In this document: positions 7,416 through 15,748 of the stretch, one piece after another
Position numbering within the stretch: position 1 is the stretch's first letter
How the letters are laid out: each line of letters starts with the position of its first letter
Source of the DNA: a virus
Length of the DNA stretch: 58,713 nucleotides
IMG/VR virus record: IMGVR_UViG_3300009183_004753
Span: 1 to 58,713 of that record
Reading direction: 5' to 3' (one strand)
The notes under the pieces: model-generated
What the model saw: only the letters and a program-made list of their open reading frames with translations
Told to the model about the DNA's origin: nothing
Database searches by the model: none
Position numbers and translations under genes: made by a program

Positions 7416-8137
7416 AGTTTTAACACTGAACCAATGATAGCATGACGTTGAACATCTCTTGCTTCCATTGGGCACACTGCAATACCCTCCACATCTTGAC
7501 GATCTAACTTGACACACAGATCCAGTAGGCCGTTGTTACTGCCCGGACGGTCAGTTTGTTCCACATCGCCTGTGACCACAATCTTACTGCCTACACCAAT
7601 GCGTGTCATCAGCATTTTCATCTGATTAGGCGTGGCGTTCTGCATTTCGTCAGCAATGATCCAACTGTGCTTGAACGTGCGCCCACGCATGAATGCCAAG
7701 GGTGATATTTCTATCAGTTGATTTTCAATCATGGCAGCTATGTCCTGTGGACGATAGGTCTCACGTAGCACATCTATCAGGGGTCTGGTCCAGGGTTCCA
7801 TTTTCTGGTTAAGGTCCCCGGGTAGGAATCCATGTGATTCATCCTCTACGCCCACCGCCGGGCGTGTTAATACTATACGTTCGCAGGTGCCTTCTTTAAG
7901 GGCTTTTACTGCGGCTTGCATGGCTAGATAGGTTTTGCCAGTGCCTGCCGGTCCTGCTGTTACTACGATGTGTTGGTGTTCATCCAACAACGCTAACACA
8001 AGTCGTTCTTGATTGCGAGTCCGTGGCACAAGTGCAATCGCTTTTGGGCGATGATACTGTTGTGCCTGGGAAAAATCAATTGTGTTTTCTACTTGTGCCA
8101 TACGTTTCTGTGCTTTTGCGGCTCTTTGTCTGCTCAA
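7406..8137 (-). CDS. phoH: PhoH-like ATPase
   Basis: 243 residues. Walker A is GPAGTGKT at residues 62-69. Other PhoH-family features are RIVLTRPAVGVEDESHGFLPGDLNQKM, a Walker B WIIADEMQNATPNQMKMLMTRIG, and KIVVTGDVEQTD. PhoH proteins are ATP-binding, RNA-helicase-related proteins very common in marine and freshwater phages; their role in infection is unclear. The start is TTG at 8137, supported by a GGAG Shine-Dalgarno seven bases upstream; the next in-frame ATG at 8101 has no such signal. It is on the opposite strand to its neighbours and has a late-type octamer upstream at 8189-8196. Confidence 0.92.
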   Translation of the reverse strand: MSRQRAAKAQKRMAQVENTIDFSQAQQYHRPKAIALVPRTRNQERLVLALLDEHQHIVVTAGPAGTGKTYLAMQAAVKALKEGTCERIVLTRPAVGVEDESHGFLPGDLNQKMEPWTRPLIDVLRETYRPQDIAAMIENQLIEISPLAFMRGRTFKHSWIIADEMQNATPNQMKMLMTRIGVGSKIVVTGDVEQTDRPGSNNGLLDLCVKLDRQDVEGIAVCPMEARDVQRHAIIGSVLKLYS

Positions 8138-8188
8138 GGTACTTCTCCAAAGTTGAGGGTTTTGTCTGACAGCAACATGCTGTCCTGA

Positions 8189-8196
8189 GTATTTAG
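8189..8196 (-). promoter_or_regulatory. late-type promoter octamer CTAAATAC (phoH side)
   Basis: On the minus strand the sequence reads CTAAATAC, 51 bases upstream of the phoH TTG start, in the divergent 8138-8313 intergenic region. The rest of that 176-base gap shows nothing else recognisable apart from the plus-strand octamer at 8301. Confidence 0.45.
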
Positions 8197-8300
8197 GCTA
8201 TAACTTTTTGAATTCTCTGGGCGGTTATAACGGACTTTTACGGCATAAGTATTAGGCTAACCGAGACACAATTCCAAAATACCCCACACAGTGTCAATGC

Positions 8301-8308
8301 CATAAATA
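8301..8308 (+). promoter_or_regulatory. late-type promoter octamer CATAAATA, leaderless geometry
   Basis: CATAAATA ends 5 bases before the ATG at 8314, with no Shine-Dalgarno between them. Confidence 0.45.
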
Positions 8309-8313
8309 ACTGT

Positions 8314-8904
8314 ATGGATTTAGCAGACGAAAAAGTATTCAAAGACGGTTCAGATTACTGGCAAGTGGCAGAGAACATCCGCGACATTTACATGTCAGAA
8401 GGAAGTTTGCTGACCTTGTTGGATTTTGAGCGTGTTATTGACGAACTAGACTTATACGCATTTCAAAACTGGGCGATCGGCGAACTAGTGGCTGGACCAG
8501 ACATTGGCAAATACACAGTGACTTGTGTGTTCATGTGGCCCGAAAAGCGCATGCCCGATCCACGTGGCGCACGTAGATTGCTGCCGTTTGACTGCACAGT
8601 AAAGTTCAAGAAAACCACAATGAAAGTGCCGGTAAAGATCGAAACACCCAGTGACTATCGTCCCGGCACACACAAAGCAAGAATAATGGAACAGAAGATT
8701 TGGCTGGTGGAAATTACCATGCCAAAGAGTCTGATGAGTGATATCCGCACAGGATCCATAGAACTGGAAGATCAAGACATTGATCTAGCAGACCTAGATG
8801 ATGCCTACGAACAAGACATTGATCAGGATGAATACCAAAATGACCAGCAAGCACAAAATGCACAAGACAACCTTTCCCAACAGCCTCAGCAACCTGCTGT
8901 CTGA
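8314..8904 (+). CDS. conserved-type phage protein, unknown
   Basis: 196 residues. The body is mixed alpha/beta with a basic central part (DPRGARRLLPFDCTVKFKKTTMKVPVKIETP). The C-terminal 50 residues are very acidic, then Gln/Asn-rich. No known domain is recognised. It begins directly after a late-type octamer without a Shine-Dalgarno. Its end overlaps the next gene by about 65 bases. Possibly a virion or assembly component, judged only from the promoter type. Confidence 0.65.
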   Translation: MDLADEKVFKDGSDYWQVAENIRDIYMSEGSLLTLLDFERVIDELDLYAFQNWAIGELVAGPDIGKYTVTCVFMWPEKRMPDPRGARRLLPFDCTVKFKKTTMKVPVKIETPSDYRPGTHKARIMEQKIWLVEITMPKSLMSDIRTGSIELEDQDIDLADLDDAYEQDIDQDEYQNDQQAQNAQDNLSQQPQQPAV

Positions 8905-9424
8905 AAGCCTTAATTACAAGGACCTAGAAGGCTTGATGAAGCCCACTATTCACGTTGACGAGTTTAGCAGTAAAATGGGCGACGATGACGACATTATTGT
9001 TGTGAGTTTCTTTGTGCGTGATCCACAAGCAGCCAAGGATCTAATGGCCTGGTTTGAAAAGGGCTATGACTTTGTGCTGGACGCAGACAAGAGCCCCGGA
9101 GAAGTCAAACCCAATCGTTACCTAGTATACGTGGAAATACGTCGTCGTAGCACAGCAGGTCAGCATGTAGAAACCTTATTGAATGATCTAAACACTTTAA
9201 CAGAGTATGAGCCAGATGACTGGACCATGCACTACAAAGGTGACTCTGTGCCGTTCAGCAGAGATACATTTGACAGTACAGTTCCCACCAGCCCCAAGGC
9301 CTACAGAGAACGCTACGAAAAAGATCTCAACGAAGTACGTGTGTCAGCCGGACTGCCTTACAAGCAGATCTATGAAACTGACGCAGAACTAAAATCCCTA
9401 CAAACAGCCGCCGGCCTGCGTTAA
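8840..9424 (+). CDS. conserved-type phage protein, unknown
   Basis: 194 residues from the ATG at 8840, chosen because an AGGA lies 11 bases upstream and because earlier in-frame ATGs code for an odd low-complexity basic run. Clear features are FSSKMGDDDDIIVVSFFVRD, then AAKDLMAWFEKGYDFVLDADKSPGEVKPNRYLVYVEI. This looks like an alpha/beta fold with no obvious catalytic site. It overlaps the preceding gene, so the two are probably co-translated. Function not recognised. Confidence 0.7.
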   Translation: MTSKHKMHKTTFPNSLSNLLSESLNYKDLEGLMKPTIHVDEFSSKMGDDDDIIVVSFFVRDPQAAKDLMAWFEKGYDFVLDADKSPGEVKPNRYLVYVEIRRRSTAGQHVETLLNDLNTLTEYEPDDWTMHYKGDSVPFSRDTFDSTVPTSPKAYRERYEKDLNEVRVSAGLPYKQIYETDAELKSLQTAAGLR

Positions 9425-9462
9425 TTTACGCCCTGCTCCGTAAAGTAGGTATATAACTACCT

Positions 9463-10185
9463 ATGAATTTAAAAAGTTTTGGTTGCAGTTTTATCTTTGG
9501 CACGGAACTAAGTGACGATGGACAAAACAATCGATACGCCCGATACGTCCGAGACAACGGCGTCTGGCGAGGTTGTCCTGTTGGCAGTCGACTAACATGG
9601 CCTGCACACCTGGCTACTCACCTTGGGTACAAATATCTAACTTATTCACGCCCTGGCAGCGGTAATCTGCAAATTGCAGAACGAGTGCTGTCACATTTGA
9701 CCACCAATGAACAGGCATTTTTTGTGATTGGGTGGACATACATAGATCGGTTTGATTACGTTGATGCTGCTACTTCCAATGGCTTCCCAGGTACACCATG
9801 GTCAACACTTATGCCAGTTGATACTACAGATATAGCAGCCGCATACTATAAAAACTTACATTCTGAAATACGAGATAAACTAACAACACTTATGAGTATC
9901 CGATTGGTTATTGATGCACTTAAACAAAAAAGTTGCCCATTTATAATGACCTACATAGATGATCTCATGTTTGATACTCAATGGAATACCTCTCCTGCAA
10001 TTACAGATTTACAAGACTATATTCGTCCACACATGACCACATTCGAAGGATTAAACTTTCAGGCATGGAGCAAAAAGAATGGACACGCTATAACTGATAT
10101 AGGGCATCCATTGGAATCAGCACATCGTGCCGCAGGCGAGTTAATGATCAAAGTTTTTGATACACAAAATACAATCGATCGTTAG
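9463..10185 (+). CDS. SGNH-hydrolase-like protein
   Basis: 240 residues. Block I is FGCSFIFGTEL, with a Ser in a GCSF version of GDSF, near residue 9. The second block is RPGSGNLQ near residue 64. A terminal D-x-x-H-like segment is DIGHPLESAHRAAGELM. These are the landmarks of SGNH/GDSL esterases, which remove or move acyl groups on sugars and lipids. A small hairpin (TAGGT/ACCTA) covers the region just before the ATG. The last 38 bases overlap the convergent methyltransferase gene. It is the first gene of an accessory island. Confidence 0.65.
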   Translation: MNLKSFGCSFIFGTELSDDGQNNRYARYVRDNGVWRGCPVGSRLTWPAHLATHLGYKYLTYSRPGSGNLQIAERVLSHLTTNEQAFFVIGWTYIDRFDYVDAATSNGFPGTPWSTLMPVDTTDIAAAYYKNLHSEIRDKLTTLMSIRLVIDALKQKSCPFIMTYIDDLMFDTQWNTSPAITDLQDYIRPHMTTFEGLNFQAWSKKNGHAITDIGHPLESAHRAAGELMIKVFDTQNTIDR

Positions 10186-10873
10186 CGTCTTTCTTGAACG
10201 TTTCCAGTCGAAGATTATACTTTTCAGCAAAGTCGTTTACTACTTCAAATGTCCAGGGAAATATTTCCACATAAGGACCTGTGCGGTGTGTGATGCCTGG
10301 GTTAGCACGTAAAAGGAACTTGCCATCTGTTTTTAACAAATCTACACAATGACTGAATCTAGCTTCAATTTCATCACGTGAGTTGAAGTTAATTGACCCC
10401 AGTGCCAAGATAACATCGTACTGATGTTTTACTCGGTACTCTAGAATGTCTACTTCATAGTCTGCGCAGTTATTATATGGATCAATACCAACCAGATTTG
10501 TGATACGGCCTTTGAATGGATGGTATCCGCAACCAACATCTAGCACACGTTCTGGGTTCAGCTTGTTGATTTCTTCTACCAGTTCCCAGCCCGAATGTTC
10601 GTATTCGCCGGTTCTGGGTTTCCATATTTCGCCAAAGAACCGTAGTATGTAACGCTCATTAAGATCATCCACAATACTTCTTACGGTACCTACATAATCG
10701 CAGGATAGACTTAGTTCTGCTTCCACAGCGTCCTTGAACTTGCGATAACGTGCAGGTGTCCAAGGCAGGGCCTGTACCTGAGTATCTGCATCAATTGTGA
10801 TATCGGCGTACTTGGGCAGGCTAAAAGAGTCCTGCAAATTTTTGCAGATTAGGTTAAAAATTTTGGTGTTCAT
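10148..10873 (-). CDS. class I SAM-dependent methyltransferase
   Basis: 241 residues from the ATG at 10873; an in-frame TTG at 10909 would add twelve hydrophobic residues and is less likely. Motif I is VLDVGCGYHPF, followed by LVGIDPYNNCADYEVDI and the motif IV-like YDVILALGSINF, then LKTDGKFLLRANPG. This is a complete Rossmann methyltransferase core with an extra N-terminal helical region. Substrate unknown. It is a minus-strand gene whose 3' end overlaps the tail of the SGNH gene by 38 bases, so both ends are under dual coding constraint. Confidence 0.8.
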   Translation of the reverse strand: MNTKIFNLICKNLQDSFSLPKYADITIDADTQVQALPWTPARYRKFKDAVEAELSLSCDYVGTVRSIVDDLNERYILRFFGEIWKPRTGEYEHSGWELVEEINKLNPERVLDVGCGYHPFKGRITNLVGIDPYNNCADYEVDILEYRVKHQYDVILALGSINFNSRDEIEARFSHCVDLLKTDGKFLLRANPGITHRTGPYVEIFPWTFEVVNDFAEKYNLRLETFKKDANDRLYFVYQKL

Positions 10874-10922
10874 AGAAAAATTTAATAAATAAAGTAGAAT
10901 TTTTAACAAACCAGCAAATTAT

Positions 10923-10951
10923 TTGCCAGGCGTTTAAAAATCAAGCATACT
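10923..10951 (+). promoter_or_regulatory. weak sigma70-type promoter before tctC
   Basis: -35 TTGCCA (10923-10928), 17-base spacer, -10 CATACT (10946-10951). An AAGGA Shine-Dalgarno follows before the ATG at 10966. Confidence 0.35.
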
Positions 10952-10965
10952 ATTTAAGGAACTAT

Positions 10966-11943
10966 ATGTCAATCAAAAAATTATTTGCTGTGCTATTATT
11001 AGCACCTGCCCTGGCGTTTGCTTGGGAACCCACAAAGCCTGTCACTGTGTATATTGGTAACACACCCGGTGCTGGCAATGAAATGGCCTTTCGGAAACTG
11101 GCTGATATTGTACAAAAATCCAACCCTAAATTTGTTTATGTTGTGCAGAACATACCCGGTGCTGATAGTGTCATTGCCAACAACCGGTTTTTGGAAGTGG
11201 CCAATGATGGCTACACCATCAACTTGCCCAGCCATATGTCAAGCTATGTGACAAATGATATCTGGGAAAAGTCGATTAAAAAGTACAACTACGACAGCTT
11301 CGTGGATGTGTTGACCATGGGCAAAAGCCCACTGGTATTAGTTGCCAGTCCTCGAAGCGGCATTAACACTCCGCAGGAGTTTGCAAAGTATATTCAATCA
11401 GGTAGAACAATCAACATTGCCATTGGTGGTGGCGCACATCGCACAGCGTTTGAATACTTGATGGACAAAGGTCGTGGCAACAAAGACACTGTAAAACCGA
11501 TCAAATTCAATGGTCCAATGCCAGCAGTGACCAGTGCCGCAAGCTATGACGGCAAAACAGGCACAGAATTTGCCATCATACCTATTGCAGTGGCCAAAGC
11601 ACTAGTAGATGCTGGTAAGGTCAAACCAATTGGATTCACTGGCACACAGAAAATGTCGCAGTTTCCCACGGTTCCATTGCTTAATACAATAGCACCAGGC
11701 ATCAATGTATATGCGGCCTGGTCAATTCAATTGCCGCCTGGCACAGATCGAGAAATTGTTGCCTGGTATCAACAACAATTTAGTCGTGCAGTTCGTTCAG
11801 CAGAATACAAAGAGTACACGGATGCCAATGTTATATTCTACGTGGAAGATGAATTAACTCCTGCAGGGCTAAAGCGTCACATGGACGATTTAAGAGCTGC
11901 CTTTATTCCTGTACTGAGTCGAATTGATTTAAATAAAGAATGA
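10966..11943 (+). CDS. tctC: TctC/Bug-family periplasmic substrate-binding protein
   Basis: 325 residues with a clear Sec signal peptide (two Lys, a hydrophobic run, then ALAFA before WEPTKPV). The mature part has family features: KPVTVYIGNTPGAGNEMAFR, NIPGADSVIANN, GGGAHRTAFEYL, and a final ADLRAAF-like helix. These proteins bind carboxylates or other small anions in the periplasm for tripartite tricarboxylate transporters. Length matches the family. No transporter membrane subunits are nearby, so it would have to work with host TctA/B or act as a ligand sink or sensor. It overlaps the next gene by ATGA. TctC genes are unusual in phages and point to a host rich in this family, such as Burkholderiales. 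Confidence 0.85.
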   Translation: MSIKKLFAVLLLAPALAFAWEPTKPVTVYIGNTPGAGNEMAFRKLADIVQKSNPKFVYVVQNIPGADSVIANNRFLEVANDGYTINLPSHMSSYVTNDIWEKSIKKYNYDSFVDVLTMGKSPLVLVASPRSGINTPQEFAKYIQSGRTINIAIGGGAHRTAFEYLMDKGRGNKDTVKPIKFNGPMPAVTSAASYDGKTGTEFAIIPIAVAKALVDAGKVKPIGFTGTQKMSQFPTVPLLNTIAPGINVYAAWSIQLPPGTDREIVAWYQQQFSRAVRSAEYKEYTDANVIFYVEDELTPAGLKRHMDDLRAAFIPVLSRIDLNKE

Positions 11944-12566
11944 AATATATCTTTGTGGCCGGTGCTCCGGGCTCAAAATGGAGCAGTGTAGTTAAAAATA
12001 TCTACTACAGTCCTGACATTGATCGGTCAGACTACAGAGATGAATGGACTTATTATCACGATGCGTCTGGCACTCGCGAACTCATGCACCTGGGTGCGTA
12101 TTTTGATCCGGGCATGGCCTCTGCATTGCCCGAGGATTTGACCACACTGACTAGATCTGAATTAGAAAAAATCTTTGCTGAACCATTTAAATTCAAAGAA
12201 TCTCATAGCACACGAATTATCAAAAGTCATGTGTTCTCAACGCATCTTGAGTATCTGCGAGAACAGTTTCCGGAGTCGCCCATTGTGTTGGTGCATCGCC
12301 CAGACGATGCTTGCCTGGGCTGGTGGGTCAAGTGCGGGCACTTTGACATAACATATCCCTCCTATGACATATATTATAAAAACTTAAAGACTATGGCCAC
12401 GATAATTAAACAACAGAATGTGGGAATTGTCAATGCTTCATTAAAGTACCCAGGACAACATCCGTTGACCAATCAACAGTTGGCACGAATGCTGGGTATA
12501 GCAGTACCGCCAAAGGAGTATGAACAAAGCTATGGCGCAAGCGACATAAGGGTAACAGTAATATGA
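11940..12566 (+). CDS. sulfotransferase-like P-loop protein
   Basis: 208 residues. The N-terminal strand and loop VAGAPGSKWSSVVKNIYY fits the 5'-phosphosulfate-binding loop of PAPS-dependent sulfotransferases. A later RIIKSHVFSTHLEYL and IVLVHRPDDACLGWW match the KxH and 3'-phosphate-binding (VxRxPxDxxxS) regions. Coupled by ATGA to tctC and to the next gene. Acceptor unknown. The family assignment is by motif and moderately sure. Confidence 0.65.
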   Translation: MKYIFVAGAPGSKWSSVVKNIYYSPDIDRSDYRDEWTYYHDASGTRELMHLGAYFDPGMASALPEDLTTLTRSELEKIFAEPFKFKESHSTRIIKSHVFSTHLEYLREQFPESPIVLVHRPDDACLGWWVKCGHFDITYPSYDIYYKNLKTMATIIKQQNVGIVNASLKYPGQHPLTNQQLARMLGIAVPPKEYEQSYGASDIRVTVI

Positions 12567-13225
12567 TAACAGAAGAATTTAAAAGCAGTTGGGATTTTAC
12601 CAAGAGCCGCAGTACATATCACTTTGATAGTACTGTAAAAGATGCACCGGAATCTGTGCTCACACACTTAGGGCACATTGAGCCTACTTGGCAAGCAGAC
12701 ATAGCAGACATTGTCAATCATTCTACACCAGCCACCTGGGAAACACGTGGCTACAAAGGAGAAGGCGTGCTGCCACCACGTGAAGATTTGCTTGCTGAAG
12801 AGTACGATGTCTCTCGTGTGGGTGCTGATCCCAAAATGATCATTACACACTTGAACTGGCAGATACCAGATTCACTGAAAGCAATTACTGCGGCATTTGG
12901 ACTAGATGACTGTATGGAACGCATACACATACAACAGCCAGGCGAAGTGTGGAATCTGCACATGGACAAACTGCAAAAATGGTCGCCTGAAGATCCCAGT
13001 CGTGTGGGCCGGTACTTTGTTCAACTAACAGACTGGCAACCTGGACAGTTCTGGGAGTACGGCAACTATCACTGGAATCAATGGTCAGCAGGAGATGTAT
13101 CAACTTTTGACTGGGCAAACATACCACACAGCACTGCCAATGCTGGCCATCATCCTCGGGTGACATTTCAATTAACTGGTGTTATTACAGATCAGACTCG
13201 CCGCTTCCTAGCATCTCTACAATGA
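12563..13225 (+). CDS. 2-oxoglutarate/Fe(II) oxygenase-like protein (Asp/Asn hydroxylase type)
   Basis: 220 residues. The cupin part reads RIHIQQPGEVWNLHMDK (HxD of the iron site), GRYFVQLTDWQPGQFWEYG and a distal PHSTANAGHHPRVTFQL (second His and 2OG-binding Arg). This order fits the double-stranded beta-helix hydroxylases. The substrate could be a protein side chain or a small molecule. Coupled by ATGA on both sides to the sulfotransferase-like gene and the following small gene. Confidence 0.65.
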   Translation: MITEEFKSSWDFTKSRSTYHFDSTVKDAPESVLTHLGHIEPTWQADIADIVNHSTPATWETRGYKGEGVLPPREDLLAEEYDVSRVGADPKMIITHLNWQIPDSLKAITAAFGLDDCMERIHIQQPGEVWNLHMDKLQKWSPEDPSRVGRYFVQLTDWQPGQFWEYGNYHWNQWSAGDVSTFDWANIPHSTANAGHHPRVTFQLTGVITDQTRRFLASLQ

Positions 13226-13446
13226 ACAAGTATCATGTTAGATTCAACACCAAGCACAACGGCAGTGAGTTAGTGTGGCGCATCTTTGAAAATGGTCAGG
13301 AGCATCTAGCCTCTGATGTTCGCATCATTGGAGAAACCTACACCGAATGCACAAACGAACACGGCGAAACAAAATGGAACATTGCTTGTAAAGGTCGAAT
13401 GGTCTGGGTTGATCAAGTTGCTGTAATTGTCACAGACAAAGACTAA
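13222..13446 (+). CDS. small conserved-type protein, unknown
   Basis: 74 residues, beginning MNKYHVRFNTKHNGSELVWRI and ending in a beta-rich stretch (VWVDQVAVIVTDKD). It has no recognisable motif. It resembles small single-domain proteins repeatedly seen in T4-like phage genomes. ATGA-coupled to the oxygenase gene. Confidence 0.65.
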   Translation: MNKYHVRFNTKHNGSELVWRIFENGQEHLASDVRIIGETYTECTNEHGETKWNIACKGRMVWVDQVAVIVTDKD

Positions 13447-13480
13447 CAATGAAAAAACACTTTTAAAAAGAATTGGATAG

Positions 13481-14266
13481 ATGACTAATTGGGCACTGCA
13501 ATATTCCGGCGGATCTGGTGGATTTCTATTGTTACATCTTTTGTTATTGTCGGACAAGTTTTACACTGCATTTGACAGAAATATACCACTGGCCCAACTA
13601 ATTCAAGAACACTGGAATATAAAATCTCCTGATCAATGGAAAAGCACTGAAATATGGCCAGATGCTCAAATCACACTAGACGCCCGGGTTGATTTTGATA
13701 AAATCTATTTTCAATGCAATCCATTTGAATACGATTACAACACTGTCTTGAAAGAATTAGTTTATAAAAAAATTGTTATCTATACAGATTACCAAAGCCA
13801 ATTGTTATTAGCTCATTATAAAAAAGCAAATTGGTATATTAGTGTCCCTGGGCAAGATTTAAAATATATTAAATTTAAAAAAGTTTTAAACAACTGGAAA
13901 GACCATTACGCCAATATAAAAGATCCATTGTGGCCAAAATGTCTCAGTGTCAGACATATCGATCGTCTACCTGAGAATATACAAAAAGAAATATTAGCAG
14001 ATCCGTATACTGAATATTTTTTAAATCTTACATATCAGGATCCTAGTGCGTATTTTAACAATGAACTGGTGCATGAACCTATGATACCCTATTTAGAATC
14101 AGCCGATGTGGCTGTTAAATTGCAAGATTTAGTTAACAGCAATGGAAAAATTTTAGAAACATTGTTCGACATACCTAAAATTAATAATAAACAACTGTTG
14201 TTGTTAAAAAAATGGAAACAACATCATACCAATGAGTTATTAATCAGCATAGGAATAACCCCATAA
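13481..14266 (+). CDS. unknown AT-rich accessory protein with Gly-rich N-terminal loop
   Basis: 261 residues. The N terminus ALQYSGGSGGFLLLHLLLL has a glycine-rich loop between a strand and a helix, like the P-loop-type start of the sulfotransferase-like proteins around it. The protein at 41695 starts similarly (IMYTGGQGGEFLSYLF), so the two may be a paralogous pair. The remainder is Lys/Asn/Tyr/Leu-rich with no further motif. The gene is AT-rich. A GGAT Shine-Dalgarno-like stretch precedes the ATG. A sulfotransferase-like role is a guess from the N terminus and context. Confidence 0.6.
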   Translation: MTNWALQYSGGSGGFLLLHLLLLSDKFYTAFDRNIPLAQLIQEHWNIKSPDQWKSTEIWPDAQITLDARVDFDKIYFQCNPFEYDYNTVLKELVYKKIVIYTDYQSQLLLAHYKKANWYISVPGQDLKYIKFKKVLNNWKDHYANIKDPLWPKCLSVRHIDRLPENIQKEILADPYTEYFLNLTYQDPSAYFNNELVHEPMIPYLESADVAVKLQDLVNSNGKILETLFDIPKINNKQLLLLKKWKQHHTNELLISIGITP

Positions 14267-14279
14267 TACTTTTAATAAA

Positions 14280-14909
14280 ATGTCAAAAACACTTTTAATT
14301 TTAACAGGCCCACAGGGATCTGGCAATCATTTATGGAGTAAAATATTTGCACAGCACCCTGATGTGTACGGATGGCATGCACTGTTGCATGAATACTGGA
14401 TAGGGCATGATCAAGAGCCCTTTGCTGAATACTGGGAAAATCCTGATTTACTCAAAGACTTTGACTGGAGCCGCTGTGATTACTTTGTCACCAGTGTCAG
14501 CACACCTTACATGTTCAATGGTGAACGCACAGTACCCGACATTGTGCGTTTTGCTGCCACTGCCATGGGCCTGGGTATCTGTGTAAAAATTGCTGTGATT
14601 GGACGAGATTGCAACATACTAAACTATCAACAAACTCGTGTGCGCGGCGAGCCCACTGTTGATATTGCACTTGCTGAATACAAAAAACTACGCACTTGGG
14701 ATCCGGTATTTTTAAGTTATGAATTATTGCACTTGTACCGAGAAGATTACCTGCGTCAGATTGCAAAGCAGTTGGAATTCCCAATGGATTTTACGCATCC
14801 GCAGTTAACAAATATTCTAGTAGATGATACCAACAGTAAATACTTTCACCCTGTGGCGCATCATGCCACAGATGATCTAGCACAACATGCTTCAAGGCAA
14901 TGGCGATAA
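14280..14909 (+). CDS. sulfotransferase-like P-loop protein
   Basis: 209 residues. It starts LLILTGPQGSGNHLWSKIF, a strand-loop-helix that could bind the 5'-phosphosulfate of PAPS. Later segments KIAVIGRDCNILNYQQTR resemble the 3'-phosphate-binding region. A nucleotide-kinase-like P-loop is a possible alternative, but no GxxxxGK[ST] lysine is present, which favours a sulfotransferase-like fold. The stop overlaps the next gene by 10 bases. Confidence 0.55.
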   Translation: MSKTLLILTGPQGSGNHLWSKIFAQHPDVYGWHALLHEYWIGHDQEPFAEYWENPDLLKDFDWSRCDYFVTSVSTPYMFNGERTVPDIVRFAATAMGLGICVKIAVIGRDCNILNYQQTRVRGEPTVDIALAEYKKLRTWDPVFLSYELLHLYREDYLRQIAKQLEFPMDFTHPQLTNILVDDTNSKYFHPVAHHATDDLAQHASRQWR

Positions 14910-15748
14910 TTCACCCAATTTTTCTGTCAGAATTATATTTGTCTACTTATGCTGATACACATTGGCACAACTCTGGTCTGGACAGTCCAGAGTTGTGTTC
15001 AAATCGTCAACATTATTTTTCATACCCGCATAAAGTTGAGTATTGTTATAATAGTCGAGGCTTCAGAGATGCAGAATGGCCTGATGATCTAGCCGATGTA
15101 ATATGGTGCGTCGGCGATAGCTTCACAGTGGGACTGGGAAGTCCGCGTGAACACACATGGCCTTATATACTACAGCAACGCTTGGGTCGGCGCACAATAA
15201 ATCTCAGCCTGGATGGAGCAAGCAATAATTGGATTGCCAGGATTGGATCTGCCATCCTAGCGGAATTCCCCAATGCGGTTATTGTGACCCAATGGAGTTT
15301 CCTACACAGAAGAGAGTTATCTGTGGAAGCATCGTTAAAAAAAGGATTCCCAGAGTTTTATAAAGCAGTAGCAGATCACAGTTGGCCGCTGTGCAATAAT
15401 TTAGATGATTTCAAAGAATTACCCGAATGGATAAAACAAGAAATAAAACAACTGCACAATTGGCCAGACTGCCTGACTACTAGTGAAAAGAGACGGGCAT
15501 ATTATATAAATTCCACAACCGAAGAGGATGTTGTTAATACTCAATTCTGCATACAACAACTTCAAGGCAATGTTGTGCATTCTGCTATTCCAAATTGGGC
15601 ACCACCCGGAATTGATTTAAACTATGATAATATAATATTAACCAAGCAGTTGGATCGTGCTCGCGACGACTTTCATTATGACATTCTTACTAGCAATTCC
15701 TTAATAGATCAAATTATTCCAGCCTTGGCATCGAATGCCAGGTACTAA
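14900..15748 (+). CDS. SGNH/GDSL-hydrolase-like protein
   Basis: 282 residues. The second-half signature is NSRGFRDAEWP, then VIWCVGDSFTVGLGSP with the nucleophilic Ser in GDSF near residue 76. NLSLDGASNNW follows as the Gly/Asn block and VTQWSF as block III-like. SGNH proteins of this form are common in phage accessory regions and may deacylate surface sugars. Start ATG has an AAGG upstream. The last 35 bases overlap the convergent sulfotransferase gene. A final catalytic DxxH is not obvious. Confidence 0.7.
   Translation: MAIIHPIFLSELYLSTYADTHWHNSGLDSPELCSNRQHYFSYPHKVEYCYNSRGFRDAEWPDDLADVIWCVGDSFTVGLGSPREHTWPYILQQRLGRRTINLSLDGASNNWIARIGSAILAEFPNAVIVTQWSFLHRRELSVEASLKKGFPEFYKAVADHSWPLCNNLDDFKELPEWIKQEIKQLHNWPDCLTTSEKRRAYYINSTTEEDVVNTQFCIQQLQGNVVHSAIPNWAPPGIDLNYDNIILTKQLDRARDDFHYDILTSNSLIDQIIPALASNARY

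Noticed and set aside
9425-9462. sigma70 promoter at TATAAC before the SGNH gene
   Set aside because: No -35 at acceptable spacing; the region forms a weak hairpin instead.
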